From Pogostemon cablin (lineage: Eukaryota; Streptophyta; Magnoliopsida; Lamiales; Lamiaceae), in assembly GCA_023678885.1 (NCBI GenBank), contig CM042997.1:25364064-25428063 (forward strand): DNA of 64,000 nt, read 5' to 3'. The position numbers and the translations under genes are program-made. The notes beneath the pieces were generated by a model. The model did no database searches. It was not told where the DNA came from and saw nothing but the letters and a program-made list of their open reading frames with translations. Positions 45,874 to 56,819 of this stretch are shown piece by piece; within the stretch, counting starts at the first letter, position 1; each line of letters opens with the position of its first letter.

Positions 45874-46599
45874 GTTATAGGTTTGTGAACAAAATTATCT
45901 TTCAATAAATTTTTTAAAAAAAGTTGACTGATAATTAAAAAGTTCATTACTTAACTGATAGTTTTAAACAGATCTTTTTCTTTAATTTCTATTCATTTAT
46001 TTTGAAGTTTACTTTAATGGAGGATAAAATTTTAAGTTTGAAGAACAAAACAAAAACACTATGGTTTTAAACAGATTTTTTTTTTCAATTTTTATTAAAT
46101 TATTTAGAAGTTTAATTTAATGGATAACAAAAGTCAGAGCAGTGTAGAAAGATGGACCATAGCTTTTATTTGTATATGGATTACGGACCACTCCTTTAAA
46201 ATGATGTTATTTAACAACTCGACAAACAACATCATAAGTCATAACGAACTTTTATTTATTTATTTTTTTAGGTTGCATATATTAATCATTTCTAATTTAT
46301 TTATGTGAATATGTACCAATAAATCAGAAATTATGTTTGGTTACTTAATTATTACCACACTTGAAGGAAAACATATAATTGTAGATTTTTATTTAGCCTG
46401 TATTCAAATGATGATCTCATTTTTTTATTAAACTAATAATTAATTTAATTTATGGCGTAAAATTATATTCGATTGACTTTTGCATATTAGTTAAGTATGT
46501 TAGAATAAAATAATACGTATAGAGTTAGATATTGTTCATTCGAGTGTATGCGTGTATTCATAATAGACAAAGTAAATATTGCTGGCTATATTTGAATTT
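45874..46599. other. AT-rich intergenic spacer
   Basis: No gene. It continues at 52067 as the other half of the locus hit by the young copia. Confidence 0.45.
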
Positions 46600-46604
46600 C
46601 GATA

Positions 46605-47257
46605 TCTTATGAACTTAAGCAAGATCTTGTTAACTTCTCAAGATCTCACACACACACGTTTGGTTGATCACTCACGTTTCACTCATGGATTGATTGTAAA
46701 ACTGAAAGAAATGAAAAACGATCAACTCAAGGATGTATAGTGGTTCGGCGTAAGCCTACATCCACTTCTTAAGGAGAGAACTTCACTAGTGATGATGATG
46801 AAAAATTACAGAATCAACAAGCACACTCATGAACCAAAACCCTAAGCTTGAACTTATATGAAGATGTGAAGAAGATGATGATGCAGATGCATGGAGTGCT
46901 GATATATATAGATGAACGATGAACTGATCCACACTGCTTCAACTTATAGCAGTGAACCGCTTCAACCGTTTGATACCTTTCTATCCAATCACATGCATGC
47001 ATTGGGAATCAGTTATAACAAACTGATTCCTTCCAACCGTTTTGATTCCCTCAGCTCAAGCTTCTCCCGTCAGCTCAAGCTTCCAGAAACTTCCACCGAA
47101 GGCACGCTGCAATGCTGATCATCTCAGCTGCAATCCAACGGTCATCCTTCTACATCATGCAATCCTTTGCATGTCCAATTCAACCAATGCATGGACTCCA
47201 CGTGGTACCCTACTCAACTCCATACAGCAACACCCATGCATGGTCTACATCTTCACA
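46605..47257 (-). repeat. 3' LTR of the young copia
   Basis: 653 bases. On the minus strand it begins TGTGAAGATG and ends GTTCATAAGA. Ordinary copia LTRs end in CA; here the TSD forces the end two to five bases beyond the TTCA. Confidence 0.93.
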
Positions 47258-47349
47258 AATCTCCACCTTAGACCTTGCATCACCACACTAGATCATTCCT
47301 ACTCCACCTTGCTGCTATTTGTAGGTAGCAGCCCCCTTTCCTTCCTTGC

Positions 47350-50300
47350 TTAACACAACTGAACCAACCCCTTACACAGCTCATACTTATGAGCTGGTAA
47401 AGCCTTTGTGAACATGTCTGCTGGATTCTCAGAGGTTTTGATCTTCTTGACACTTACTTCTCCCTTGTCTATCATGTCTCTTATAAAATATAACCTCACA
47501 TTAATGTGTTTAGTTCTCTCATGGTACCCCTGATGCTTGGAGAGATGCACTGCACTTTGATTATCACAATACACTTCAACTGAATCTTGCTCAACTCCAA
47601 ACTCCCTCAATATACCAGTCAGCCATATTCCTTCTTTAATTGCTTCTGTGAGAGCAACAAACTCTGATTCAGTAGTAGATAAGGCCACTACATGTTGATG
47701 TGTTGCCTTCCAACTTACTGCAGTACCAAATAGATTGAACACATAACCAGTAAGTGACTTCCTAGTATCAAGATTTGCTGCATAATCAGCATCAACATAT
47801 CCAATTACTGCCTTATCCCAAGTTTCCCTTTTCTGAAACTTCAACCCAGCTGTGATAGTACCTTTCACATACCTAAGTGCCCATTTCACTGATTCCCAAT
47901 GTAAAGTGCCTGGATTGCTCATAAATCTACTAATCATGCTCATCACATAAGCTAAGTCTGGTCTGCAACACACCATTGCATACATCAGACTGCCAACAGC
48001 ACTAGCATAGGGAATTTTGCTCATTTTAACCTTCTCTTGATCTGTCTGAGGAGCTTGAAGAAGTGACAAACTCACGCCTTGCTTTGCTGGTGTTGTCACT
48101 GACTTACTGAGATTCATATTGTATCTCTTCAACACTTTATCCAAGTATGATTCTTGGAACAACTTCAACTCCCCAGCTGATCTGTCTCTTTCAATCTGCA
48201 TTCCAAGGATCACCTTTGCTTCCCCTAGATCCTTCATATCAAATTCTTGCTTCAGTAACCCTTTTACTTCATCTATACCAGTTTGATCCTTACAAGCTAT
48301 AAGGATATCATCTACATACAACAGTAAGTATGTATAGCATCCTTCTTTGCTTCTGATATAGACACAACTGTCATGTAAACTTCTGTTAAATCCATTTGAT
48401 GTGATGTAATCATCAAACTTCAAATACCACTGCCTTGGGCTTTGCTTCAGACCATACAAGGATTTCAGAAGTAAACAAGCCTTACTGTCAGCTCCTTCTA
48501 CATTCACACCATCAGGAATCTTCATGTAAATATCCTCTTGTAAGTCTCCATGCAAGAAAGCAGTAGTAACATCCATCTGGTGTAGCTCAAGGTCAAACTG
48601 AGTCACTAATCCCAATAGGATTCTGATAGAGCAATGCTTTACAACAGGTGAGAATATCTCATTGTAATCAACACCCTCTTTCTGTGAGAAACCTCTTGCC
48701 ACAAGCCTTGCCTTGTACCTAACACCTCCTTCTTTGCTTGTAACAGGCTTCTTCTTATAAATCCATTTACAACTGACTAGCTTCTTATTCTGTGGTCTTT
48801 CAACAATCTGCCAAGTTTTGTTCTTATGCAGAGATAGCAACTCTTTCTCCATAGCAACTATCCACTTATTGTTCTCACTTCCTGATATAGCTTCATCATA
48901 TGTCTTTGGCTCATTACTCTCTATATCAGATGCAACATATAGTGCATATGATACTATATCAGCTTCCATGTATCTCACAGGAGCCTTGATCTGCCTCCTT
49001 AACCTATCTCTGACAAGCTGATAAGTACTCAAATCATATCTGGAGCTTGATGAACCAGGTGAGCTCTCTTCAATATTCTGATCATGCATCCTGCTGTCAT
49101 GAAGTGAATCTTTCTTTGATTGCTCCACCTGAGGCTCATCTGTATCTGTAGTAATAGAAACTACATAATTTCTTTCAACAAGTGGCATCTTCTTCTCATT
49201 GAAAGTCACATCTCTGCTGATAATAAACTTATTAGCTTCATAACACCACAACCTGTAAGCTTTAACCTCCTTAGGGTAGCCAACCATTACACATTTTAAT
49301 GTTTTTGGTTCCAACTTATCCTGCTTCACATGGGAGTACACTTGACAACATATCACTCTTAAATGATCATAACTGGGAGCCCTTCCAGACCATACTTCTT
49401 CAGGTGGTTTGAACTTCAGAGCAGCTGATGGACATAGGTTGATCAAGTATGCTGATGTTGTCACAAGTTCACCCCAGAACCCCTTAGTAAATCCTCCACT
49501 GCTCAGCATGCACCTAACTCTTTCAAGCAAGGTTTGATTCATTCTTTCTGCAACACCATTCTGTTGTGGAGTTCCAGGTGTAGTCTTGTGCCTCTTAATT
49601 CCTCTTTCTTTGCAGAAGTTATTGAACTCTTCTGAAACAAATTCAAGTCCATTGTCTGATCTTAAGCACTTCAGTTTGCAGCCTGTTTGGTTCTCCACTT
49701 CAGCAAGCCATTCCTTAAATGCAGTGAATGCTTGATCCTTTGATTTTAGGATTTTCACCCATAACTTCCTAGAGTAATCATCTATAAAAGATATGAAGTC
49801 TTTTCCTCCTCCCATGGTTGAATTCCTAGAAGGTCCCCACAGATCTGTATGAACATACTGAAGTTTCTCTGATGAGGTATGTTCACCTGAACCAAATTTC
49901 AACCTCTTAGACTTACTTAGAATACAATCTTCACATTGATCCAACTTACAGGTTGAACTTATATCTAGTAATTTCTGTCTTGCTAGCTCCTGTAACCCCC
50001 TCTCACTTACATGAGCTAGCCTTCCATGCCATAGATGAACATTTTCTTGATCTTGTGAGGTGTTCACCTGTCCTGTAACAACTGATCCTTCAAGAAAATA
50101 GAGATCAGAGCACTTAACTCCCCTCATCACTACTGAATTTCCTTTCATGATGGTGAGTATGCCCTTTTTCACATAGTATTCACACCCTAGGGTATCTAAC
50201 ATCCCTAGTGATATCAAATTCCTCCTCAAACCTGGTACATATCTCACATTTGTGAGCAGCTTAACAGTTCCATCAAATATTCTAAATTTTACAGAACCAA

Positions 50301-51342
50301 TACCCTCAATCTTTATAGCTTGATCATTGCCTAACAGGACTGATCCTTCATTAAATGGTTTTAGTTCAGTGAACCAATCTTTAACAGATGTCATATGAAA
50401 GGTACAACCTGAATCTAACACCCACTGATCTGATACTTGATCAGAGCCAACAACCAAAGCTTCAATATATTCTTTATCTTTATTATTTTTATTTTCAGTT
50501 ACCTGATTGGCATGGATCCTTTGATTTTCACCTTTTTCTGCAATCTTCCTAGCAACCATAGCCTTCCACTTATGACATTGCTTCTTAAAATGTCCAGGTT
50601 TGTTGCAGTGGAAGCAATTGTTGTTTTCTTCATCTGCTGATGAACTCTGATTCCCCTTTTCTGATTTCTTCTGCCATTTCTTATCAGAGCCATTCTTCTT
50701 GTCATTCTTATTCCATTTGTTCTGTTTGTTCACAACAAGACCTTCTCCTGCAACTGTATGATCTGATGTCTTATGGAGCACCTTAGCTTTGATTGCCAGG
50801 ATTACTTGCTCTAGAGAGATAGATTCAACATTTCCATACAACAGTGTATCTCTTAAACCTTCAAAAGATTTAGGAAGAGCTGACATTAATATGACAGCCT
50901 TATCTTCACTTGACAGTGCAACATCAATGTTTTCTAAATCATCTATGATCTTATTGAAATCATCTAGTTGGTTTAGAATGGACTTATCTTCTGTTACTTT
51001 GAAGGAGTAGAGCTTGTGCTTTGTGTACAGTCTATTTGCCAAGGTCTTCACCATGTAAAGATCAGCTAGCTTCTTACACATATCCCTTGCAGATACTTCC
51101 CTTGAGACTTCTCTCAGAGCTTTGTCACCTAAGCACAGTATGATTGTACTTCTTGCCTTTGATTGTTGATCCTGTTCTGCAGCTTGTGCTACTGCATCCA
51201 CAGCAGCTGCTTGGTTTTCTGGAACTGGTTTGATTGCATCTGTCAATCCTTGTTGAATCAGTATAGCTTCCATCTTCATCCTCCACAGACTGAAATCGAC
51301 CTTCTCTGTGAACTTCTCCACATCAAACTTGGTTGTCACCAT
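47350..51342 (-). CDS. gag-pol: copia gag-pol polyprotein, intact, 1330 aa
   Basis: One uninterrupted frame from an ATG 66 bases inside the 5' LTR. In order: Gag (about 1-230); CCHC zinc knuckle C243, C246, H251, C256; protease with D-S-G at 310-312; pre-integrase zinc module; integrase core (H-T-D-L-W-G-P, S-D-N-G-L-E-F, then E-R-M-N-Q); reverse transcriptase with D-V-T-T-A-F-L-H-G and the catalytic Y-V-D-D at 1009-1012; RNase H with D-A-D-Y-A, S-T-T-E-S-E-F and Y-C-D-N-Q. All catalytic residues that I can see are present and no stop or frameshift interrupts them, so it may still be mobile. Length and layout fit the Tnt1 group. Confidence 0.96.
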   Translation of the reverse strand: MVTTKFDVEKFTEKVDFSLWRMKMEAILIQQGLTDAIKPVPENQAAAVDAVAQAAEQDQQSKARSTIILCLGDKALREVSREVSARDMCKKLADLYMVKTLANRLYTKHKLYSFKVTEDKSILNQLDDFNKIIDDLENIDVALSSEDKAVILMSALPKSFEGLRDTLLYGNVESISLEQVILAIKAKVLHKTSDHTVAGEGLVVNKQNKWNKNDKKNGSDKKWQKKSEKGNQSSSADEENNNCFHCNKPGHFKKQCHKWKAMVARKIAEKGENQRIHANQVTENKNNKDKEYIEALVVGSDQVSDQWVLDSGCTFHMTSVKDWFTELKPFNEGSVLLGNDQAIKIEGIGSVKFRIFDGTVKLLTNVRYVPGLRRNLISLGMLDTLGCEYYVKKGILTIMKGNSVVMRGVKCSDLYFLEGSVVTGQVNTSQDQENVHLWHGRLAHVSERGLQELARQKLLDISSTCKLDQCEDCILSKSKRLKFGSGEHTSSEKLQYVHTDLWGPSRNSTMGGGKDFISFIDDYSRKLWVKILKSKDQAFTAFKEWLAEVENQTGCKLKCLRSDNGLEFVSEEFNNFCKERGIKRHKTTPGTPQQNGVAERMNQTLLERVRCMLSSGGFTKGFWGELVTTSAYLINLCPSAALKFKPPEEVWSGRAPSYDHLRVICCQVYSHVKQDKLEPKTLKCVMVGYPKEVKAYRLWCYEANKFIISRDVTFNEKKMPLVERNYVVSITTDTDEPQVEQSKKDSLHDSRMHDQNIEESSPGSSSSRYDLSTYQLVRDRLRRQIKAPVRYMEADIVSYALYVASDIESNEPKTYDEAISGSENNKWIVAMEKELLSLHKNKTWQIVERPQNKKLVSCKWIYKKKPVTSKEGGVRYKARLVARGFSQKEGVDYNEIFSPVVKHCSIRILLGLVTQFDLELHQMDVTTAFLHGDLQEDIYMKIPDGVNVEGADSKACLLLKSLYGLKQSPRQWYLKFDDYITSNGFNRSLHDSCVYIRSKEGCYTYLLLYVDDILIACKDQTGIDEVKGLLKQEFDMKDLGEAKVILGMQIERDRSAGELKLFQESYLDKVLKRYNMNLSKSVTTPAKQGVSLSLLQAPQTDQEKVKMSKIPYASAVGSLMYAMVCCRPDLAYVMSMISRFMSNPGTLHWESVKWALRYVKGTITAGLKFQKRETWDKAVIGYVDADYAANLDTRKSLTGYVFNLFGTAVSWKATHQHVVALSTTESEFVALTEAIKEGIWLTGILREFGVEQDSVEVYCDNQSAVHLSKHQGYHERTKHINVRLYFIRDMIDKGEVSVKKIKTSENPADMFTKALPAHKYELCKGLVQLC

Positions 51343-51390
51343 GATTCTTCCTTCTGATCTGATAACTAATGGCTACTTCTTCTTCTCTTT

Positions 51391-51408
51391 CCCACAGACG
51401 GTGCCACT
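51391..51408 (-). other. Primer-binding-site candidate of the young copia
   Basis: GTGGCACCGTCTGTGGG on the minus strand, directly after the 5' LTR. It is not the initiator-Met type (TGGTATCAGAGC) most copia elements use, so another tRNA or a diverged primer is implied. Confidence 0.45.
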
Positions 51409-52061
51409 TCTTATGAACTTAAGCAAGATCTTGTTAACTTCTCAAGATCTCACACACACACGTTTGGTTGATCACTCACGTTTCACTCATGGATTGATTG
51501 TAAAACTGAAAGAAATAAAAAACGATCAACTCAAGGATGTATAGTGGTTCGGCGTAAGCCTACATCCACTTCTTAAGGAGAGAACTTCACTAGTGATGAT
51601 GATGAAAAATTACAGAATCAACAAGCACACTCATGAACCAAAACCCTAAGCTTGAACTTATATGAAGATGTGAAGAAGATGATGATGCAGATGCATGGAG
51701 TGCTGATATATATAGATGAACGATGAACTGATCCACACTGCTTCAACTTATAGCAGTGAACCGCTTCAACCGTTTGATACCTTTCCATCCAATCACATGC
51801 ATGCATTGGGAATCAGTTATAACAAACTGATTCCTTCCAACCGTTTTGATTCCCTCAGCTCAAGCTTCTCCCGTCAGCTCAAGCTTCCAGAAACTTCCAC
51901 CGAAGGCACGCTGCAATGCTGATCATCTCAGCTGCAATCCAACGGTCATCCTTCTACATCATGCAATCCTTTGCATGTCCAATTCAACCAATGCATAGAC
52001 TCCACGTGGTACCCTACTCAACTCCATACAGCAACACCCATGCATGGTCTACATCTTCACA
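51409..52061 (-). repeat. 5' LTR of the young copia
   Basis: 653 bases. A TATA motif (CTATATATATC on the minus strand) lies at about 51704-51715. Confidence 0.93.
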
Positions 52062-52066
52062 CGATA

Positions 52067-53308
52067 TAATATGTTGACTAGAAAATATGGTAGAAAATAA
52101 TAAGAATGAAATTTAAGTCGAATCAAGAGTTACACTTTTTTTCTTTAGACGAAATTGTCCCACTCTGATGTTTATGATTCTATAGCAATCATCTCCATGA
52201 TATAACGATTCATATCTTTTGATATAGCACAACAAATCATAAGATATAGTAAACCAACCGATATTATGAATTCACATTAGGAGTATGACGACTTAAGAAT
52301 ACACTATGAATCCTTTAGGCAACTCGAACTTCACTCGACTTTTTCGGACATCGGGATATCCACAACATGTGTGTTTAAGATCAAGTCTTTAAGTGTGTTT
52401 GAAAGGGAGTACGTAGCAGTGAGGAATTATACAAGTGAGAGAGCATATTTATAGATTTTAAGGTATTTTTATGTGAATTGATGCAATTTTTGGGGAAAAA
52501 TTCAAATCTAAATTCAAATATTTTTTATGAAAAGACACCATTTAATTATGATTCACACTCATTGGTCATATCTTTCCACTAGATAGTATTCTAAAATGAC
52601 TTTTCAATTTCCAACAAATATATTTTTAAATGCCCGTACGAGTAGGATAACTTTTTTAAATGCTAAATTTTATAAAATAATCTTAACTTGATTAAAATAA
52701 TGATTCAATTGCATATATTTATGATTCAATTTTATATTTTTTTATGATTCAATTTTATTTATAACTCGATTAAAACTTTTAAATCGTGTCATTCTGAGAA
52801 ATTTAAACTTCATCTCTAAATGTTAGTTCCAGGGTTGATATGTTTAAAATAAGATTAATGTGTATTTTTTTATTTAATTGTGATTTAGGGTTTTATTTAA
52901 CAATTAAGAATCATCTAGGTGTAGCGATGCACAAGATGAACTTTAGTTGGAATAAAAAATTTCTAACACTTGAGTTAATTATGAAATGGAAAGAAATGAA
53001 TATCACTCTATCCCATTTTAATCTTTACATATCTCCAATGTGTACGTCTCATTTTAATCTTATCATTTTCCTTTTAAATCGATGAGATCCACACAAAATA
53101 ATTAATATATTTTCATGAACTCATATACAAAATTAATACAACTAATCACTTTATATTAAATATTATTTTATATTTTTTAATTCACTACATATTAAAATAT
53201 TATATTCCTTAAAAAGTAAACACAAATTTTAAAATGGAATGGAGGGATTAGTGTGAAGACAATCTTATGAATGAGAAAATAGTATAAATGGGATCTCCTC
53301 CCTATAAT
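52067..53308. other. AT-rich intergenic region
   Basis: A decayed MITE-like stretch lies at about 53005-53250. No gene. Confidence 0.4.
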
Positions 53309-53324
53309 AAGAAGATATCTTCTA

Positions 53325-53600
53325 ATCAGGTAGGCTAGCCTACCTAGTCACTGGGCTCCTCACTTAAGTGAGAGGCCCATGTTCGTTTCCCCTTGGAAAT
53401 GAATTAGAAGGGGAGTTATAAGGAGAGCCTGGAGATACCCTTGGGAATGAATTAGAAGGGGAGTTATAAAGAGGGCTTGGAGATACCCTTGGGAATGAAT
53501 TAGGAGGGGAGTTATAAGGAGGGCTTGGAGATAGGGGTTGTAAGGGTGCTTTGTGTAACTACTAACTATACTAACAACTAACATTTACCGATAAAAAAAG
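53325..53600 (+). mobile_element. SINE with an internal three-copy 48-bp repeat
   Basis: A 16-base TSD, AAGAAGATATCTTCTA, flanks it exactly (53309-53324 and 53601-53616). The 5' part is tRNA-like: a B-box-like TGTTCGTTTCC at 53380-53390 and the palindrome CTCACTTAAGTGAG at 53359-53372. Three copies of a 48-base unit follow, at 53390-53437, 53438-53485 and 53486-53533. Then comes a unique tail ending TTTACCGATAAAAAAAG. There is no protein; the minus-strand frame through the repeat stays open only because 48 is a multiple of three. The same tail ends the LINE at 59196-59213. Confidence 0.85.
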
Positions 53601-53626
53601 AAGAAGATATCTTCTATTCCAACTTA

Positions 53627-54169
53627 GGCCATCTCCAGCAGTTGACTTTATTTTACAGCACATTCATCTCCAAAATACAGTTAACTCAATAGATCATCTC
53701 CAGCAGTTTACCCCATTTTTCACTCCAAAACTTAAAATAATAATATATTTATTTTATTAATAATAATTTTACTTATTTATAAAATTTAATTTATTTGTCA
53801 TTATTATTTTTATTTTTAAACACAAAAAATAATATAATAAAAATTAACCATCATTTTTTTTCACTTATTCAAATAAAAAAAAAGGATAAACGCTACAGAT
53901 TACTATTATAATTGACTATTAAAATATTTTTTCATTTATTTAAATTAACTAAAGAAAATAAGTAAAGAAGAAATTATAAAAAAATTAAAGAAAATATGTA
54001 AAAGAAGAAATCAATAAAAAAAATTGCAGCACTTTACTGTAGTGGCTGGAGAATCCAGTTACTACAGTAACTTTCTTCATTTTGCAGCTTGGGATGCAGT
54101 GTTGCTGGAGGAGCATTTTGCTGTAAATTGGAGATTGCAGCATGATATACAGATCTGCTGAAGATGCTC
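53627..54169. mobile_element. PIF/Harbinger-like MITE, 543 bp
   Basis: Starts GGCCATCTCCAGCAG and ends CTGCTGAAGATGCTC (inverted, few mismatches), with the 3-base TSD TTA (53624-53626, 54170-54172). CATCTCCAGCAG recurs internally at about 53694-53706. No transposase. Confidence 0.85.
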
Positions 54170-54378
54170 TTAGTGTTTCAAGATCTTGGTGCCTTTATGC
54201 TTTTCACATATCAACTTTTTTTTTTCAAAATTTTAAAAAATCTGATGTATTAAAGTTTTAAATGCATAGAAAACCAAGATGAAGCATTTAGTTGAAATAG
54301 GGATATCGTCTCGTATACGAGAATAGTGTGACAAAATCATTTACAATTGGGTTATATGGACTACAAGATTAAAATATA

Positions 54379-54581
54379 CTCCCTCCATTTCGCCCAAATA
54401 GCACATTTTACTATATTAGGCGTCTCGTTCAAATTACATCATTTTTCTCTTTTAGTAAAAATGGCTCACCAATGGCCACCACTATCCATCACATCTCTCT
54501 AATACACCTACTCACTTTACATAAAATAATAATACTCCTTAATATACGCATAAAAAGTAAACGGTGCAGTTTGATCGGGAG
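54379..54581. mobile_element. Stowaway-like MITE
   Basis: Begins CTCCCTCCATTTCGCC and ends TTTGATCGGGAG, flanked by TA (54377-54378, 54582-54583). Family motif present in reverse orientation (TAATAATACTCCTTAA). Confidence 0.78.
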
Positions 54582-55548
54582 TATATATGTAATGTAAAAT
54601 AATAGAACTGTTTCTGTTTCGAATTGTCCTAATCAAATCGTACTGATTATCTAACATCATGGAAGTGAGACATATGTAACCCACTCTGCAGAGGCTTGTT
54701 CCACAAAACGTTAAGTGGCTTTTTTTTTAATTAGAAAAATACTAAGTTTATTTTAATAGGATTTAGAAGTTAGAACAATCCATGTCAAGTTAAATTTAAA
54801 TTGTTATATAGGAATATTTTTCGTTTAATTTTTTTCAAAAAAATATTAATTTAAATTTAGAACGAAGGAAAATGAAAATTGTAATATTGAATGAAGGGAG
54901 CATAAAATTGGACATGTAAATGATGGCATGTTAGTGGGGTGGTGGTGGCCAAAATAAGGTTGCTTTCTTGAAGAAAATTTAAGACAACCAACCACCTTTA
55001 TTTGTTTGTTGCCTTTATAAAAGGTATTCAGGTGATTTTTTATACGAAATCTCATCTTATAATTACTATTTATATTTTTTTCTTTTTCTTTTGAATTATT
55101 CTGACCTTTTATTATAACCACAAATCGCAGTCCGCCACATCATTCAATTCATATTTAATAATTGGGCTAATTATAGTGTGCACTCGAGTGCATACTAAGA
55201 TAGGGTGCACCCATATATAAATATAACAAAAAATTGATTATAATAAAAGAACATGTATACACTATTGAATAAAAAGTTATACATATATGGATGTTAGTTT
55301 TTTTAATGAAAAACATAGTGTGAAAAAGTAAACAATTATTACAAAATACGTATACAAAATAGAATAAAAAGTCATACACATATGAGTGCACCCTTACACC
55401 CGGTTGCACCCAATATACATTCAATAATTGTTGTTTGTTTTGATTTAGCCTTGTCTTGTAATAGACCAAGAGCAATAATAGTTGTAAGGCCGACACAGTG
55501 TCGATGAATTAATCTATTATTAAACATGACTATAAGTAAAATATATTA
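54582..55548. other. AT-rich intergenic region
   Basis: The stretch 55174-55412 has GTGCA/GGGTGCACCC at its left and GTGCACCCTTACACCC at its right, and may be another eroded GTGCA-type MITE. No gene. Confidence 0.4.
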
Positions 55549-55775
55549 TTCCCCCTCAGTCCAACATCAATCTATCCGTTTACTTTTTGCATGTAGATTA
55601 AAGAGTATTACTATTTTATGTATAGTGTGTAGTTGTATTAGTGGGGTGTGTGAGTCCCATATTTTAATTGTATTAGTGTGTGAGTGGATCCATGTATCTA
55701 AAAAGGAAAATGAATAGATTAAGAGTGGACTGCCTAAAATAGCAAAATTGATAAATTAAAAGTGGATGGATGGAA
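55549..55775. mobile_element. Stowaway-like MITE
   Basis: Begins TTCCCCCTCAGTCC and ends GTGGATGGATGGAA, flanked by TA. Contains the family's GTAGATTAAAGAGTATTA. Confidence 0.72.
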
Positions 55776-56145
55776 TATTAAATGGAGTAGTTAAATTATG
55801 ACAAATAAAAGGCAAATATTATATGCACACATATTAAAAAACTTATTATATACTTTATAAGTGTTATTTCTGTTAGTTTTTTTTTTAAATGAAAATTGAA
55901 TACAAAATAGTTATACATTTATTATTAAATAAAAATTAATACATTTTTAGATATATGTGTGCGTACAGGTGTATACAATATTAACTCTAAATAAAAATGA
56001 TACTAACATTTTAATAAATAAAGAAATTGGTCAAAGAAAATTGATATGTACAATTTCATTAGAAAAAAAAATACTAATAATAGATAGATTAAATGAAAGA
56101 GGAGAATTAGAGAGAGAGAAAAGAGAAAAAAAGGGAGAAGTTCGG
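55776..56145. other. AT-rich spacer
   Basis: Possible small element at about 55815-55985 with TATATGCACACAT and ATATGTGTGCGTAC near its ends. No gene. Confidence 0.35.
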
Positions 56146-56153
56146 GAGAAAAG

Positions 56154-56811
56154 TAGGGGTGGGCAATAATTTTATAAAACCGCAAAAACCGATCGAGCCG
56201 CACCGCATTGCACCGCACTTAGTATTTTTTCACCTAAACCGCGGTTAATTTTATTGGAGAAAACCGCACCGCTTGAATGGTGCAATTTCGATTTTCATCT
56301 AAAAATACACCGCACCGCACCGCACTCTATTATTTAAATTATAAAATTAAATATATATTATGTATACATATATAATCATGTATTAGTGAAGATGTAAAAA
56401 GATATACACTAATTTGGATTGAGAAATAATTTTGATAAAAGTTTGCTTTAAGTTACAAGGATTATATTATTTGAGTTGGTTATGGAGTTCAAATTATAAT
56501 TTTATATTTTTATTATCTCATTATCTAATTTGATCATTGTTATAATATTTTATTTGTAAGGGTGAAGAACACTTTAAATTAAGCATGTACACGTATTTGT
56601 TTTTTTATACATCCATATGTATTGTATTGTTATGTAATATATTAAATTTTAACCGTCAAACCGCAAAACCGCAAAAAAACCGCTTAAAACCGCATTATAA
56701 ATTTTAATCGACAAACCGCAATTTTAATATAATTGTCAAACCGAACCGCATATAACAATGCAATTTAAATTTTGTCGAAATAACCGCAAAACCACACCGT
56801 GCACACCCCTA
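56154..56811. mobile_element. hAT-type MITE, 658 bp
   Basis: Exact 8-base TSD GAGAAAAG (56146-56153, 56812-56819). The ends TAGGGGTGGGCA and TGCACACCCCTA are inverted at 11 of 12 positions. Both subterminal regions are crowded with AACCGCACCGCA/AACCGCAAAACC motifs (56175-56325 and 56650-56800). The centre is plain AT-rich DNA. No transposase. Confidence 0.92.
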
Positions 56812-56819
56812 GAGAAAAG

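Larger units (their letters stand above)
46605..52061 (-). mobile_element. Young Ty1/copia element (Tnt1/Tork-like), apparently complete, 5457 bp
   Basis: Two 653-bp LTRs (46605-47257 and 51409-52061) differ at three positions and have no indels. The 5-base TSD CGATA lies at 46600-46604 and 52062-52066. The polypurine tract is AAGGTGGAGATT on the minus strand, just inside the 46.6 kb LTR, and a primer-binding-site candidate (GTGGCACCGTCTGTGGG, minus) lies just inside the other. The single gag-pol ORF is open over its whole length. LTR identity of 99.5% implies insertion within roughly the last few hundred thousand years at usual plant rates (inference). Confidence 0.96.

Noticed and set aside
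46814..47353. Small ORFs of 62, 68 and 103 aa, two of them repeated at 51618-51922
   Set aside because: They lie in the LTRs and recur because the LTRs are near-identical; not genes.
53360..53584. 74-aa minus-strand ORF with a 16-residue repeat
   Set aside because: A by-product of the SINE's 48-bp repeat, whose length is a multiple of three; no start context or homology.
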